64,000 nt of DNA from contig CM048849.1 in NCBI GenBank assembly GCA_026545225.1, positions 49,588,336-49,652,335 of the forward strand, given 5' to 3'. The position numbers and the translations under genes are program-made. This document shows, in pieces, positions 1 to 12,700 of this stretch. Origin of the DNA: Cornus controversa. Its lineage: Eukaryota; Streptophyta; Magnoliopsida; Cornales; Cornaceae. The notes beneath the pieces are model-generated. The model searched no databases and was not told the DNA's origin. It saw only the letters and a program-made list of their open reading frames with translations. Position 1 is the first letter of the stretch. Each line of letters begins with the position of its first letter.

Positions 1-39
1 AATGGATTAATAGGTATATTTTGGAAACATTATACTTAC

Positions 40-3000
40 CAGCTGGAATTCCGTAGAGCTAAATGCCTCCACCCGTGGCAAAACCTGTAAGTGGGTGTCA
101 AATAAGTACATCAGCCACTTAATAACTTTTAATGAGCATGCAAAGAGGGAAGAACAAAAGATGCATCTCAATTATCTTGTTTCCAGGTCTGAAGTTCGTC
201 TCATCATGTATTCCTGTATGTCACTGGGGTTGTCTTTGAAGGTCACAGTTGGTATGTTGGAAGCAACTTTAGGGCACAAGTTGATTGTGGCTTCAAAGAG
301 AAAATAGGCAAGCTACTTGCCAGGCACACATGCAACTCCAATGTTATTAAAAGGAAATTGCCACCAGTAGATATGACTAAAGAAATGTCTGAGCTAGTGG
401 GCAGTAAATTTAGCAATACTGAACAATGTGCCAAACAAAAGCCTCTGATACAACATAAAAGCCTTACCAGACAACTAGCAACTAGGACAGATTTAGCAAA
501 TACAGATGATGATTGAAAGCCACTTTAATGCCTTACAGTTGTCTGAAGCCCGTTAACCATAATGACCTTCTCATCACGTGAATCAGTTTGCGATAACCAA
601 ACTTCAAAGGGGCCCATTATCCGATCAGTCTGGTTTGTAAGGTTCAAGCTTACCTACATAAGCACAAAACCATCTAAGTCAATTACAATGGCACAAAACA
701 GCTTCGTTAATTAAAGAATGATAATAAAAAGAATGCTAATAAAAAGAACAAAGTGTAGGGTATATTCAGCTTCGTTGTTGCAAATCTTGCTATTACTAAT
801 CACAACATGATCTTCTCACACCATTATCATTTTAAGACATGGTAGGGTAAATTTGACTGACAAACAATGTTCTACTTCAACATTATTATAACAATAAAGA
901 AGAAAAGTTTTTGCAAGGAAGAAGTGTTTTATTTTTAGTGATCTTGTCTTTCACCAGAAAGTCCAGAAAGTAGTCCAGGTAACTCTGCCTGGGAATACAT
1001 AGATGCAAAACACTATTTTGAAACCTCAAGAATAAACTATTTTGACTCCGATCAGTAAGTAAATCAGCATCTATTTTTCTAGGAAGCACTTCAAACATGA
1101 TGTCCTACTAATTGTACAGTAAAGTTGATGTAGATTCTCTTTGAAGGGAAATTTGTGTTCACAAAAAGTACAACATTAGAAATTTTTATGAAAGGGAATA
1201 AAATAGAACCACTCTCTAGGCCTTTCACACTTTTAACCCCAGTGAATAGTAGTACCTGTTAGTTGAGGATACTTGGAAGACGAATTAGTTAGAGGCCTAA
1301 CCTTTAGCATTATTTGCACAAAGTTGTATTCTCAAACTTGATAGGTACCAGGCAATTAATATTCAAAATTAACATGTATTTCCGGATAATAAACTGGAAC
1401 ATTTTCCACAAGATTTATTCAAGGTTAAAACAATTTAACAATTAGATGATGCCATGAAAACCAATAATTACATGACATTGTTGAACCCTAATAATTACAA
1501 CTTTCAGCATCTATTTGAGCCAGAAAAAGTCAAGCATTTTGTAGTCCAAGATATTAATAAATAAAAAATGCAAAAAAAAAAAAAAAAAATGCATTTGAAA
1601 CTTAAGGATGAGTACAATTGTTGTGCAAGTTAAAGGAGATTTAAATATTATATTCAAAGAATAGGTTACAAGTTTTATAAACTTCCAAAATGGTATTCAC
1701 TATCGTGCCTTTTGGACGTATCACATAGTCTACAATAATTTTTTAAGTGAAAAATATCCCCAATCAGGATGACTACAGATATCAACATATGCTATTAGTC
1801 AAAGAAAAAAGGAATGCTATAAAAAACAATGAAGCGAAGTTGCTTTCCTTTTATTGATCTATTAAGGGGTTGAAAGCAGATAACTAGCCTGGAAGTTGAA
1901 ACACAAGGAGTCAAGGACCCTAAGTACAAAGTGATGAGTTAAGGGTTACCATGGTCAAAGGTTCAGATGCAGTTAAAAAAGATTAAGTTCAAACTTGAGA
2001 GATGAAGAAGGCCACAATGACCTACCAAGGATGATTAAAAAAAAAAAAAAAGAGGGCCAAAAGGGGTTCTCAGTTGATATATCTGATTCACTTCTACAAG
2101 TTATTTAAATGCCTTTAACTTAAACTGCTTTCCACAGTTTCCGGGTAAGATTTCTTGACTTGCCAAATGCTGACTTATACCATAATTACTTTACTTTGCT
2201 CTATATCAAAACGGCCTTGCAGCTCATTTTTTAACTACTTTTAACTACTAATCAGTCTGGGATAATGATTGATTTGAGATCTTTTTCAAGATCAAACAAA
2301 AGATTTCCATCCATAGTACGTTAAAAATAAAAAAAATTGAACTTAAACACACTATTTCAAAGAAAGAAAAACCCTTGAAAGGAAAACCCACATCCACAAA
2401 TATAATCATCATCTTTGCCTTGATACCATATGAATGGAGTTGGTCACATGAATTCTACTTTTCCACTCTATTCTATCACAACCCGCAAATATCATAGTGT
2501 CATATACTTTAACTCTTAAAATAATGTTATCATGAAAATTTAAAATGAAAAAGATCTATCTTTAAACAACCGTACTAACTACACAAATAATATGGACATT
2601 GACCATTAAATGAGGATCATGGTTATTTGTCCCCAAAGAAAAAAAAAATCAAAGTAAAAGGAGCATCATAGCTCAAACATTTAGAAAGGTATTTCTTCAT
2701 TTAAGTTGCTTCTTAATTTTTTTGTTTATTATAAGTTGTGATGCTTCTATGAAGGCATTAAATGAATAAAACTTACCGAGAAAGGCTTTTCCAATATGAT
2801 GACAGATGGTGCCTCCACCACCTGCAACTCAATCTCTTTGTTTGTGATGGGCTGCAGAAAAGAAACATATCAGATGCTAAACAAGATATCCATTTAATGT
2901 GCATATGTGTGCCAAAAAATAATCTTACCGAAGTACTTCACATTTGGAGAAGGTTACCCTGAACCAAGTCACTCACTTATTTTACTTTTCCTAACTAAAA

Positions 3001-6000
3001 GAAGGAAAGATGTTAGTTTCTTCTACCAACCCCCAACCCTTTGATCCCACCTTGCTAATGCATTAAGGGGGAAAACTAAGAATTAGTGGCCAAAACAAAA
3101 TGAGGAGGGAGAATGATAAAGGAAGAGAATGTGGGAATTTGAGTTGCATTTTTAAAAAGATGGGAAAGCACAAATCAGCTTGTAATAAGCCACAAAGTTG
3201 AGCACCAATAGTTCAGATATTCTCTAAACAACAGAGGAGAAAGGACTAAACAGCTTGTAATAAGCCACAAAGTTAAAAAGTGGTGGTTCGAAGATTCTCA
3301 AAGTAATGTATCTCGAATTCAATTACATTATCAAAATGAGCAGATGACAACATGCAAGTCAGCATGTAATAGGCCACAAAGTTGAGCAGGCGACGGTTCA
3401 ACAATTCTACAGAGGGATCTTGGCAACTTGTGACTCAACACTGTTGAGAGCAGTGTTCAAAATATTTTTAGCAAGAGATTAGTTTCCACAAGTGTTCCTC
3501 CAACGAGAGATGTTTTGCAAAGAGTTCAATTGAACAGAAATGTAAGTGAGCTTTGGTGAGAGGTTGGTTTTGGCCTTTCTTGAGGTGTTTTGTATATACT
3601 GGAGAGAGAGAGAGAGAGAGGAAGAAGAAGGGTTACAAATTCAAAATACCCTTCTACCTCTTCATCCCAAAAAAAAACCTAGCCTCTTTTAAATGTGCAT
3701 GAATATGTATATAGACAGGCACACATCTCTAGGTGTGATGCTCTTGAAATATGATTCCAGTTGCAACCTAAAACTGCAAGACTTCAATCTAAATTTATGA
3801 GAGATTATCTATAGAAGTTCCTCCTTAGTATTGAGTTTGCCAGACCCTATGGCCAGCAACAAATTCACAACAATCTGCAGCAATGTTATGGCCATCCCAC
3901 TCCCTTGGGTTCTGTCTTTAAGCTTGACCGCAAGCGCGCGCGCACACACAAAAGACAAGCACATGAACAATACAATGTAATTTTTTTTTAAATATAATAC
4001 ATCAGCAATGCAGAAAGGAAATTGTTTTAGATGTCAACACTCAGTAAAATGAAGCTTTCCTCTCTTAAATTGTATATAGGAAGGATCACTCACACTACCA
4101 AGAATCTGCTGCGTCTGCAGCCGCCCAGGTTCACCCAAATTTGTGCGCCATGTTATCTGAAGTTTACCGAGGATATTACTTCCCTCAACTTTCATTTGTG
4201 CAGACCCAAGTGAGGACAACTTCAACTGATAGAGAAAGTTGTGAATCCCTCCACCAGATTTGATGAGAACGGGTGGCTTGAATATCTCTCTGCCAGACCA
4301 AATTAATGTCGAATTAAAAATTGATAAGAATAGAGGTAGTACACAAAAATCAAGTTGCATAGCAAGACAAATTTCTAATGAAAATAAAGCTGTAATATCC
4401 ATAATAGTTAAATAATATCTTAGTCGCACCACCTAGGCAAAACGCCGTTCACTGAATGGTGATCATCAGCTTTAAGTATTGTTGCACTCCAATGCTGAGC
4501 TGGCTCAAACTCAACTTGGTCCATATAAAGGTTAGATTTTGTATGATTTTCAATGCAAGCCTCCAAAAATGTAGCTTCCTGAAATAGAAGGGGATGTGGC
4601 TATCATAGAAAGGATAAATCTTCAAAGAAAATTGCCATAATTAATTTCAAAGCTTCAATCCCTTGCAGCAAAGTAGATACAAAATTTAAAATGACCGTCC
4701 AGCAAACACTTAACTATGGACCTACCATCTTAAAAAACATAATTTCCGAAACAAAACAAATACAGTAAAAGATGGAAACATGAAAAACCATTTAAATAGA
4801 TTTCACAAGAATTCTCACTTAGCATATGGGGCATGCTGAAATGTTTACATGAAACAAGGTATCACCGAAGTGAAAGTTTCAAGTACAAACAAAAGGATCA
4901 AATAGAAATCCAAGCAGCTGAGAAGGTTTCTTATCATGCTTATATCTGCAGTCTAAATGTTCAATCAACCTTTAAAAATTGCCAGTATCACTGAAGTGAA
5001 ATTTTCAAGTACAAACAAAAGGATCAAATAGAAATCCAAGCAACTGAGAAGGTTTCTTATCATGCTTATATCAGCAGTCTAAATGTTCAATCAACCTTTA
5101 AAAATTGCCAGTATCACCGAAGTGAAAGTTTCAAGCACAAACAAAAGGATCAAATAGAAATCCAAGCAGCTGAGAAGGTTTCTTATTGTGCTTATATCAG
5201 CAGTCTAAATGTTCAATCAACCTTTAAAAATTGAACATGGCAATGCCAGGAAACCTTCTTCTATGACCTGCAATAATGTTGCAAGCAGGCAACCCATCTC
5301 CTACCCAAAATCTGAAGTACTAATTCCAGAATATTTAAAGGCCATGAAAGCTTCCCATTTCACTTTTGGAAATCCAATATACCTCTATGTATATCTAGGC
5401 AGTAGACTTTCACTCAAACAATTTAACCATCATTAACATACCTTGACAGCGCGGACCTGCACAAGTTAAATAAATAAATATCATGTTAGAGAAAACAAAT
5501 AAAACACAAAACAAGGATGTGAATAAAATATGTTAAAAGACAGAAAACATCCCCCTGGCATTAGTTATAGACAGTCATATCTATGAAAATGAATTTGTTT
5601 TAACATACAATTTGTTTGGCCTGTGCCTAGCACATAGGGTGATACCTTTGTCCTAACTGAAAGTGGATTCGAAACCATGAACTTGAAGAACTGCGGAAGA
5701 TATTTACGCTCAGGATCCCCATCGTTATACAAAGCAGTGCAGACCAGCCTAAAGATGGTAGAGCAACAGTAGATGGTCAGATTACAACACAGTTGTTTTA
5801 CGAATAAAAGGAGCCAACAAAGAGAAAAACCTTGAGATGCTAGCAATATATAACTTACGTGTGCGCACCAAGTTCTTTTACATCATGTTCAACAATAAAA
5901 TCATAGCGCCCTCCTGCACGTATTGATTCAACAGGTGATTTTGATGTATCTAAAAGCATTATTCTCTGTCTTTCTGTTTGAATTTCTGCCTGCAATAAAT

Positions 6001-7101
6001 CAACAACTCACTGCTCAAGTGTTGTGTTTGTATCAAACTATCAAAGGAATCTAAATTTACGCTAGCAAACAAATAGTAACAAACTTCCTTGTTTTCCAAC
6101 ATATGCAAGTACAATCCTTGTACACACACAGACTAACATAAGGTTTTCCTCTTGAACTTCTTATGGCTTTAGAGGGTAGAACGAATTGTGCAATAGGATA
6201 GACTTCCATTTTGGAACTAACTTGTAGAAACAAAACATTTTTTTTCTTACATTTATAAATTTCTATCCTTGTTTTTATTCTTTATTTGTCTATTCTGTCT
6301 AATTTCTTACAATCTTAAAATTTTATTTTTGTAATTATTTTAAAGATGAAAATTTTAAGGGAAAAAGGTCAGAATACACATTGAGATACTAAAATTATGA
6401 GATATTAGATAGCATAAGTGCCAACGAAAGGCTTATAGAAATCCCAAGGTCAAGCTCAACGATGCAACGCATAGGTACCACAAAGGAATCACTAATAGGG
6501 CAATACATCACCTCACATGCTTCATCATAGCCAATGGCGGCAATAAGTAGATACAGAAATATATACACAGGAGGAGATCACATGAATTAGACTAAAGGGC
6601 TTATTATGGTCACTTGAAGCTAACAAAAGCCATTTTTTAGTACCAGACCAATGATGCTACAATATGCAGTGACTCATGCTTGAAACGAGCTATCAACATA
6701 TTTTTAATGTCAAGAGTTTCATATTTTTAAAAATTATACTATCACTCTATTCTTACTCATTAAAAAAAAAATGTCTTATGTTTTATCAATCAATGTCTTA
6801 TTAAATGGGCAACGCAATTTCCAATTCAAAGAACTTAGGAAGTTAATTCAGTTAAATTCTCCATAAAGAATTCGTATTAGTCAGTTAAAAGCCCTTTAAC
6901 TACATCGTAATAGTACAATACTATTTCAACAAGAGTAATGACCTTAATTATAACGTCCCTGACTTCAAAATTGGAACTATTGTTGATGCTAATGTAGCTG
7001 CAAAATGTCTCCCCGAGATAAATTGCCCTGCAAACCAACACAGATCGAATCACAATGTTCTGATCCATCGATATATATATATGACATATAAATGTGTGTG
7101 C

Positions 7102-7138
<37 letters not shown>

Positions 7139-7448
7139 GAAAGAGAGAGAGAGGGGACCCGAAGGCTTGAGGGAGAACGAGGAGGCCAGGGAGGCCCATG
7201 GCGTCGGAAGGGTCATGGAGGAGGAATCTGGTACGATAGGTGAGATCTGAGTCGTTGGATTTGGTGTTGAGGTTTTGAGTGTTGAGGAGACGAGGAAGTT
7301 GTGCGGCGGCGACGGGGTCGTCGAAAAGGTCCTCGCCGGCGATGAGATCACAGGGATCGAACAGTAGAGGCGTTTCAACGTGAAGCGACGGTCTGCATAG
7401 TCTCATCACCCGGAAGGCCAACGAGTGCGGACCCGGCGTACTGCTCAT
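40..7448 (-). CDS. TRAPPC13: TRAPPC13 homologue, trafficking protein particle complex subunit 13 (3' end outside window)
   Basis: This gene encodes a DUF974-type subunit of the TRAPP tethering complex, which acts in vesicle traffic at the Golgi. I read ten exons: 7448-7159, 7027-6943, 5989-5859, 5748-5646, 5456-5442, 4578-4433, 4289-4094, 2851-2777, 653-537 and 84-40. They sum to 1203 nt, or 401 residues in one frame. The start is the ATG at 7448, opening MSSTPGPHSLAFRVMRLCRP, the conserved plant N-terminus. Recognised blocks in order are YLGETFCSYISINNSS, ERQRIMLLDTSKSPVESIR, YDFIVEHDVKELGAHT, KYLPQFFKF, ACIENHTKSNLYMDQVEFEP, VEGSNILGKLQITWRTNLGE, LTNQTDRIMGPFEVWLSQ and VEAFSSTEFQL. The plant protein is about 430-440 residues from memory, so a short C-terminal part lies left of position 1. 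The donor of exon 1 (GTCCCC) is unusual but is the only one that keeps frame. The fifth exon is only 15 nt. Family identity rests on remembered plant homologues; splice sites are inferred from GT/AG and frame. Confidence 0.93.
654..2404. other. TRAPPC13 intron 8 sequence, nothing recognised
   Basis: AT-rich intron sequence with A tracts near 1568-1589 and 2036-2052. I see no coding block, TIR or LTR in it. Confidence 0.5.
2405..2500 (-). mobile_element. 3' tail fragment of an RTE-type LINE
   Basis: A stretch with the CATCATC edge followed by sequence matching the 3' end of the LINE at 18911-19691. Both carry a tract reading CATATGAATGGA or TATATGAATGGA and then the complement of a GGCCACATGAATTCT-like motif. 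The fragment is too short to hold coding sequence. The family name comes from the coding part of the longer copy. Confidence 0.5.
3168..3410. repeat. Degenerate tandem repeat, three copies
   Basis: The core CAGCTTGTAATAAGCCACA and its variant CAGCATGTAATAGGCCACA occurs three times, each followed by AAGTTGAGC-like and GGTTC-like sequence and then a TTCT motif. The spacing is irregular (about 80-110 bp), so this is an old duplicated unit and not a clean satellite. Confidence 0.6.
3601..3620. repeat. (GA)n microsatellite
   Basis: An uninterrupted GA tract inside TRAPPC13 intron 7, followed by a GAAGAAGAAG run. Confidence 0.9.
4859..5236. repeat. Three tandem copies of a 126-bp unit
   Basis: The unit begins GTATCACCGAAGTGAAAG at 4859, 4985 and 5111, a constant offset of 126 bp, and ends near CCTTTAAAAATTG. 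Copies differ at only a few positions, so the expansion is recent. It lies in TRAPPC13 intron 5, just downstream (in gene direction) of the microexon. Confidence 0.93.
5442..5456 (-). other. 15-nt microexon of TRAPPC13
   Basis: The reverse strand reads CAG, then 15 coding bases, then GTATG. The five codons give V-R-A-V-K, which matches the conserved V-R-V-V-K expected between exon 4 (ending in R-T-K) and exon 6 (starting E-A-T-F-L). Both flanking junctions are phase 0. Confidence 0.88.
5990..6942. other. TRAPPC13 intron 2, nothing recognised
   Basis: AT-rich intron sequence between exons 2 and 3. No coding block or clear repeat was seen. Confidence 0.5.
7107..7153. repeat. (TG)n and (GA)n microsatellite next to a splice donor
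   Basis: A (TG) tract at 7107-7136 is followed by TATAGAAAGAGAGAGAGAG up to the donor of TRAPPC13 exon 1 at 7158. On the gene strand the intron therefore begins with a polypyrimidine CT run followed by CA repeats. Confidence 0.9.
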
Positions 7449-7560
7449 CTCTCTCTCTCACACACTATACGTCTAGTGAATTGAACAAAAATGACACGGT
7501 GAGCTCAAAGCTCAAGTCTCTCTCTCACACACACCACTGTAACAGTTTGGATTTTGGTCA
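7449..7560 (-). promoter_or_regulatory. TRAPPC13 leader and proximal promoter candidate
   Basis: Directly upstream of the ATG at 7448 are two CT/CA-rich tracts (on the plus strand, CTCTCTCTCACACAC at about 7450-7466 and again at 7519-7533). Such pyrimidine-rich tracts are common in plant 5' leaders. No convincing TATA box is visible, so the extent is a guess. Confidence 0.3.
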
Positions 7561-7892
7561 TTTAGACGGGACCAATACGGGGTTGGTGTTCTGTTCGTTG
7601 CTTAGTGTGTTGAGCAATTGGGTTCTTTGATTGAGATTGGTTTTACCGAGGTCTATACCCCATTGGTAGAATTTGAGAGTTTTTATGTTTTCAGTAGCGA
7701 GTGTTTTTTAAGTAAGGTAAGAGAAAAAAAAAGAAAAATCGATTTTATGTAGGGATGGAAAAATGACCTCCGTTTCCCCCACTCCGATGCAAATTATCAT
7801 AATACCTCTTTACTTATACTAAAATATATCAATTAAATTTTATCAAATATAGTCAGACAAATCGCAAAAACCTGCCTTCAACTATCCATGTT

Positions 7893-8378
7893 TTGCAAAA
7901 ACAAACCCTCGATTTTTTTTTTAACGAGAAAACCTTCTCAACTAACATGAGGGGACTAATGTGACTAAAAGACCTCTCGAGATATAAAAAACAAAAAAAA
8001 AAACTTGTAAAATCAATCTCTTTATATAAAAAAATAACAATAAATTCTAATTATTTTTCTTTGAATGATCATTTGGATATTAATTCTAGATATCAATAAA
8101 AAAAATATTACAATATTAGAGGATAAATAAAATTTCTTTAGAGAAAATTTAAAATAAACATAAATATTTAATAAATTTGAAAAATATATAATTATAAAAG
8201 ATAAAGTTGAAAGTTTGAGAGATCTAGAATTAATATTTTTTTATTGATATTTAGAATTAATATCCAAATGATCATTCAAAGAAAAAAAAAATTAAGATTT
8301 ATTGAATTTTTTTATATATATAAAGAGATTGATTTTACAAGTATTTTTTTCGCTAAAAAAATAGTGGAGTTTTTTTTG
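7893..8378. mobile_element. Fold-back MITE-like element with ~107-bp arms
   Basis: The arms 8003-8109 and 8232-8342 are inverted copies of each other with only a few differences, around a 122-bp AT-rich loop. Similarity continues outward: TTTTGCAAAAAC near 7893 pairs with GTTTTTTTTGCAAAC near 8370, with extra sequence on the left side. There is no ORF of note. It lies between the TRAPPC13 start and the MED16 stop. I could not define a target duplication, so outer ends are approximate and the superfamily is unknown. Confidence 0.7.
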
Positions 8379-9768
8379 CAAACACTGGTTTGCCAAAATA
8401 ATTTTCTAAAACTATTAACCAAATAAATTTTTGTACAATTTTTTTATTTTCTCGCTTATATAGAGATCTTATATCTCTTTCGGATGTTAGATTTCTTATC
8501 TTTAATATATACTTATATTACATTTAAACTTGATATAATAAGACGAAAAATCAATCTAACAATCAAAAAAATAATCCTATATAACGGTTATAATCATGAT
8601 TAAGGATACATGATAGTGCTATAGGTACAAAATACACTAATATATATATATACATAGATTAAACAGTTTGGAACAGAGATGGGGAATGGACCCCTCACCA
8701 AATCTGCCCTTTGTCATTTCTAGTTTTAAGCATGGGTTTTAGTCAAATCCATATTTTCATAACAAGCCTTCGGTATGGGTGTACACAATTTTTTTTTCTT
8801 TTATTTTGACCTTTTTGGTATGGTAGTGTTGTCACATTTTCAACTTTAAGTTAAGATTTGAAAGTGTTGCATGATGCTTTTGGTTGGATGTGCAAAAGAA
8901 CTACAGAAGGCGCAATGTCAACCATGCATTGCACACATACACAGCGCAGTTGTCTAGAACCCTTGAAGCCTGGGTCTAATTCATTGATTAACAGGCCCTG
9001 GGTCATTCGCTATATATGGTTCTAAATTTCAACATGATGTTGATTTGTGCAACAAAAACCCAACATCTTGAAAACCAACATTCATGATGTATCAAATGAT
9101 TAGATTTATTGCGTACAACAGCTCTACCTCCTTGTATATAGCTAAGTGAAAAAAAATTCAGCGACAACTAACATAAGCGAGCATATAGTAATGGCAGTTC
9201 TGTCATGACCTGATCTCAAGTGTTCCACCACTTTAGAAAGCCTTTTTTCAACGTATCAGACCTAACAAATCGAGACCCACATGAATCGGCAGGGTTGAGC
9301 AGCAGCAGCACTTCGACGGTGTTTATACAATTTTGTCTTTGGAAGAATTTTCAACTTCGATCATGCTCCTGATTGAAGTAGTCAATTAACTTCAACCAGC
9401 TACTGCTAAGCGGAACAGATCCATTTGATTTATCAGGCACATGGTGACTGGAAGCAATCCATCGAACTTATGCCCAGGAATATACAACCTGCAATGTTGA
9501 GACTATAAGTTAACAAAAGGCGATATTTCACACTGGATCAGCTGTGGAACATTATGAATATCTTTAAGCAGGCAAATAGGAACATAAGCAAGATTCAGAG
9601 TTTTCCTCAAGTGATAGAAAGGAGAGATGACATTGACATTCATTGCGCCTATACTTTGTCCTTCCTATACTATGTTCTGATCTACTACATAAATGTCCAG
9701 CTCAGGACTTCTGCTCTTAAGTGAGTGCTGAGAACCCACCTATAACAAAAAAGGCCGATGTGATCCCT
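8379..9768. other. Intergenic region including the MED16 3' UTR
   Basis: No coding potential or transposon recognised. The part adjoining 9769 should contain the MED16 3' UTR and polyadenylation region on the minus strand, but I cannot place the cleavage site. Confidence 0.4.
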
Positions 9769-12700
9769 CTATACAACTCGAACCCATGTTCCACCACACA
9801 TCGGACAGCCATAAGCCCAGCGACTGATCCACCAACTCTCCCTGTCATTCTGATTAGGTGGATTGCTGGTACCTGATGAAGCGAAAGCTGAAGTCTGCCG
9901 TAAACATCTTATGCACTGTATTAATAAAACGGTCAAAATTATACAGAATTAGAAGGGAGGAGAATGCGGAGACAAAGCCACAAAAAAATTCAACCAGAAA
10001 AGAACTGGTGTAAAGCAAGTAATGCAATCAGTAAGACACCTTGCTGATTTTCCAAAGACCAGTTTAACTTCAGCAAATTTTCCAAATGTTAGACTAATTA
10101 CAGCAGGTTTCAAAAAAAAAAAACACAAAACACCTTGCTGATGTAGATTTCAGGCCAAGAATTTTAATTAAATCAGATCATTGAGCCCCTTTTGTCCCTC
10201 CCTCCTATTTTTCAGTGTATAGATGGCATGCCAAGCTGCTCACAATACTTGTTTTACCCCCAAGATCGGTATAGGGTGGCATTTTGTAAATAAGTCAATT
10301 TTTGTTTTTTATGTATTTCCACAACTTTCGAGGGCTATAACTCCTCAAGCAAGAATACAATTTCCTACTACGAGCATTATAAAAATGTTCAGTTAGCCAA
10401 TGTTGTGGTGGTGGGGGGACGCTCTTTAGTTGTACAATGAACCTAGCCTAGCCAGGAGCATCCCATGCCCACATTTTACATGTTGCCAAATAATAAAACC
10501 TGTGTTGTCTATTTTTGTGCTTTGTTGCTCATTTCCTCGCTTGGCTGTGTTTCTTCATTTCTGAGTATTATGGTAAACCTCTTAGTTGTACAATGAACCT
10601 ACCATGTTTGATTATAATCTAGGCCTAGCGAGGAGCCTCCCATGCCCACATTTTACATGTTGCCAAATAATAAAACCTGTGTTGTCTACTTTTGTGCTTC
10701 ATTGCTCATTTCCTGGCTTGGCTGTGTGCGACTGTGTGTTTTCACTTCTGAGTATTAAGGTAAACCTCATTGACGGCCTTGCTTGTACACTAAGTGTTAG
10801 AGGATTTAAATATTAAAAGTTACACCATCTCTAATAGCTTAAGCTTTTAGTGTAGAGGGTTGATGGTTGTTAATATAGAATCAGAGCCAAAAGTCTCAAA
10901 TTCAAACCTCACCATCATCCTGATAATTAAAATAAAAAAACACGTGTTGGACCAAAAGAATGCCACATGTGATAGAGGATTTAAATATTAAAATTTACAC
11001 CCGCTCTAACAACTTAAGCTTTTAGAGCAGATGGCTGATGGTTGTTAACACTAAGAAAACAAGAAGTGCTACAGTGCTCCTCAAGAGCCTACGAGTGTGG
11101 ACAGTGACAAGGAGCCGTAAAGTAAACAGTTCACTGCAGTATTTTTCAACCAAAGAAATTGAAAGTTCACAACAAACAAATTGCTCAAACCAAGGCAAAC
11201 CAATACAATATCCTCCAAGAGACTGGTATTAAAATTTCCCCCATGTTTGTAAGCATTTAATCAGTAATCATCAAACAGATACAAGCAAATAAAACAATGA
11301 ACTTCTGAAAATGAGGCCAAAGAAACCAACAAAAAACTAGTAGCAGAGTTTATATCAAACCTTGTACCAGACTCCTTCAAGACCAGTCTTCCACACAGCA
11401 GTTATAACATCCCTACGAGATCCCATTATACCAAGATATGCTCCCAAACCCAAAGTAGTGTTCAAGCCAAAAGCTGCATCTCTTTCAGACATCCTGCGCT
11501 TCCTTGGCCACAAGCCATGGGCTCCATGATAAACATCACAATTTTCTGAATAGTTCAGCTCCTGTGGGTCGATTAAAGTCCTGGAAGTGTCATCCACAGG
11601 ACTCATATCCTCTGTATCAGACCAGGGCCCACCAAACATATTCCGCCTGTGCCATTCTTCAGCCGGAGGATGGAGTTCTAACTCACGAAGTAACAGACCA
11701 GCAGCATCTGCACCACGAGGCCGGGGCATATTCTGTATGGAAAGTCCATTAGCCAAAGAAAAGAAAATTTCAGAAGCTGATGCATTCCATACCAACTAAA
11801 ATGTGCCGTTAAAATTTCAAATATAGATGTAATGCAGTTTAGATAAACCATGAGTCAAGACTAGGTTAATATTAAGTCTCAGCATCTAATGCCAACGCAT
11901 GCAACTTCCATTACATATTCAACCACGGGATGGCCCTATAAGTTTCTTACAGAAAGCAGGTAGAATCTTTCTTTCCTCTATCCTTTTTCTTTTCTTCTTT
12001 GAATTATTTATTTTTTGGGGGGGAGGGATGGTCGTAACCTCATAGGTGTACAAATTCAACGCAGAGTCTAGGGCAAAGTTTATATTATATTATACTAGGA
12101 AGCACGGACATGCCTAAAAAGGCAAACAATTTGTGTCGGACACGCCCCGACATGTGTCAGGCACGTCAAAAAATGTCTGAAATTTTTTTTATTTTTTTGA
12201 ATTTTCGGACACGGCACAAACACATGATGGACAAGCCAAAATTTTTTTTCTCTTTTTCCTCTTGTTTTCATGAATCTTTTCTCTTCCATGGATTCTTACT
12301 CTCTTTTTCACTAATCCCTAATTATTTTTCTAACAAAACTCTAATTTTCTTTGTTTCTTTGCTTTTTTCTCTTTTTTTAGCCTCTTTCTTTCTTTCTTTT
12401 TCCCAGCAAAACACAAGTTCGAGAAAGATTGTTTTAACAATTCAACTATAGCTTATTTCATCTCTTCATCTTTGTTCTTTTTTGCTCCTCTTTCTCTTAC
12501 TGTACAACTGCTATCTTTTATATGTGACTTTCTGATGATGCTTTTGTATTTGGAGTAAGCTGGAATCATTTTTAAATGATAAGACTAGTTTTTATTATAA
12601 TGTCTCGTTTTGATTTGGTTTTATGACTTTGTGACATCGTTCTTTTATAATTATTGTTGTTGTGGAGTAGATTAAATTGTATATTTGTGACTTATATGAT

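Larger units (their letters stand above)
2852..4093. other. TRAPPC13 intron 7 with local repeats
   Basis: This intron holds a degenerate repeat (3168-3410), a GA microsatellite (3601-3620) and a short CA/CG tract near 3935-3949. Nothing else is recognised. Confidence 0.5.
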
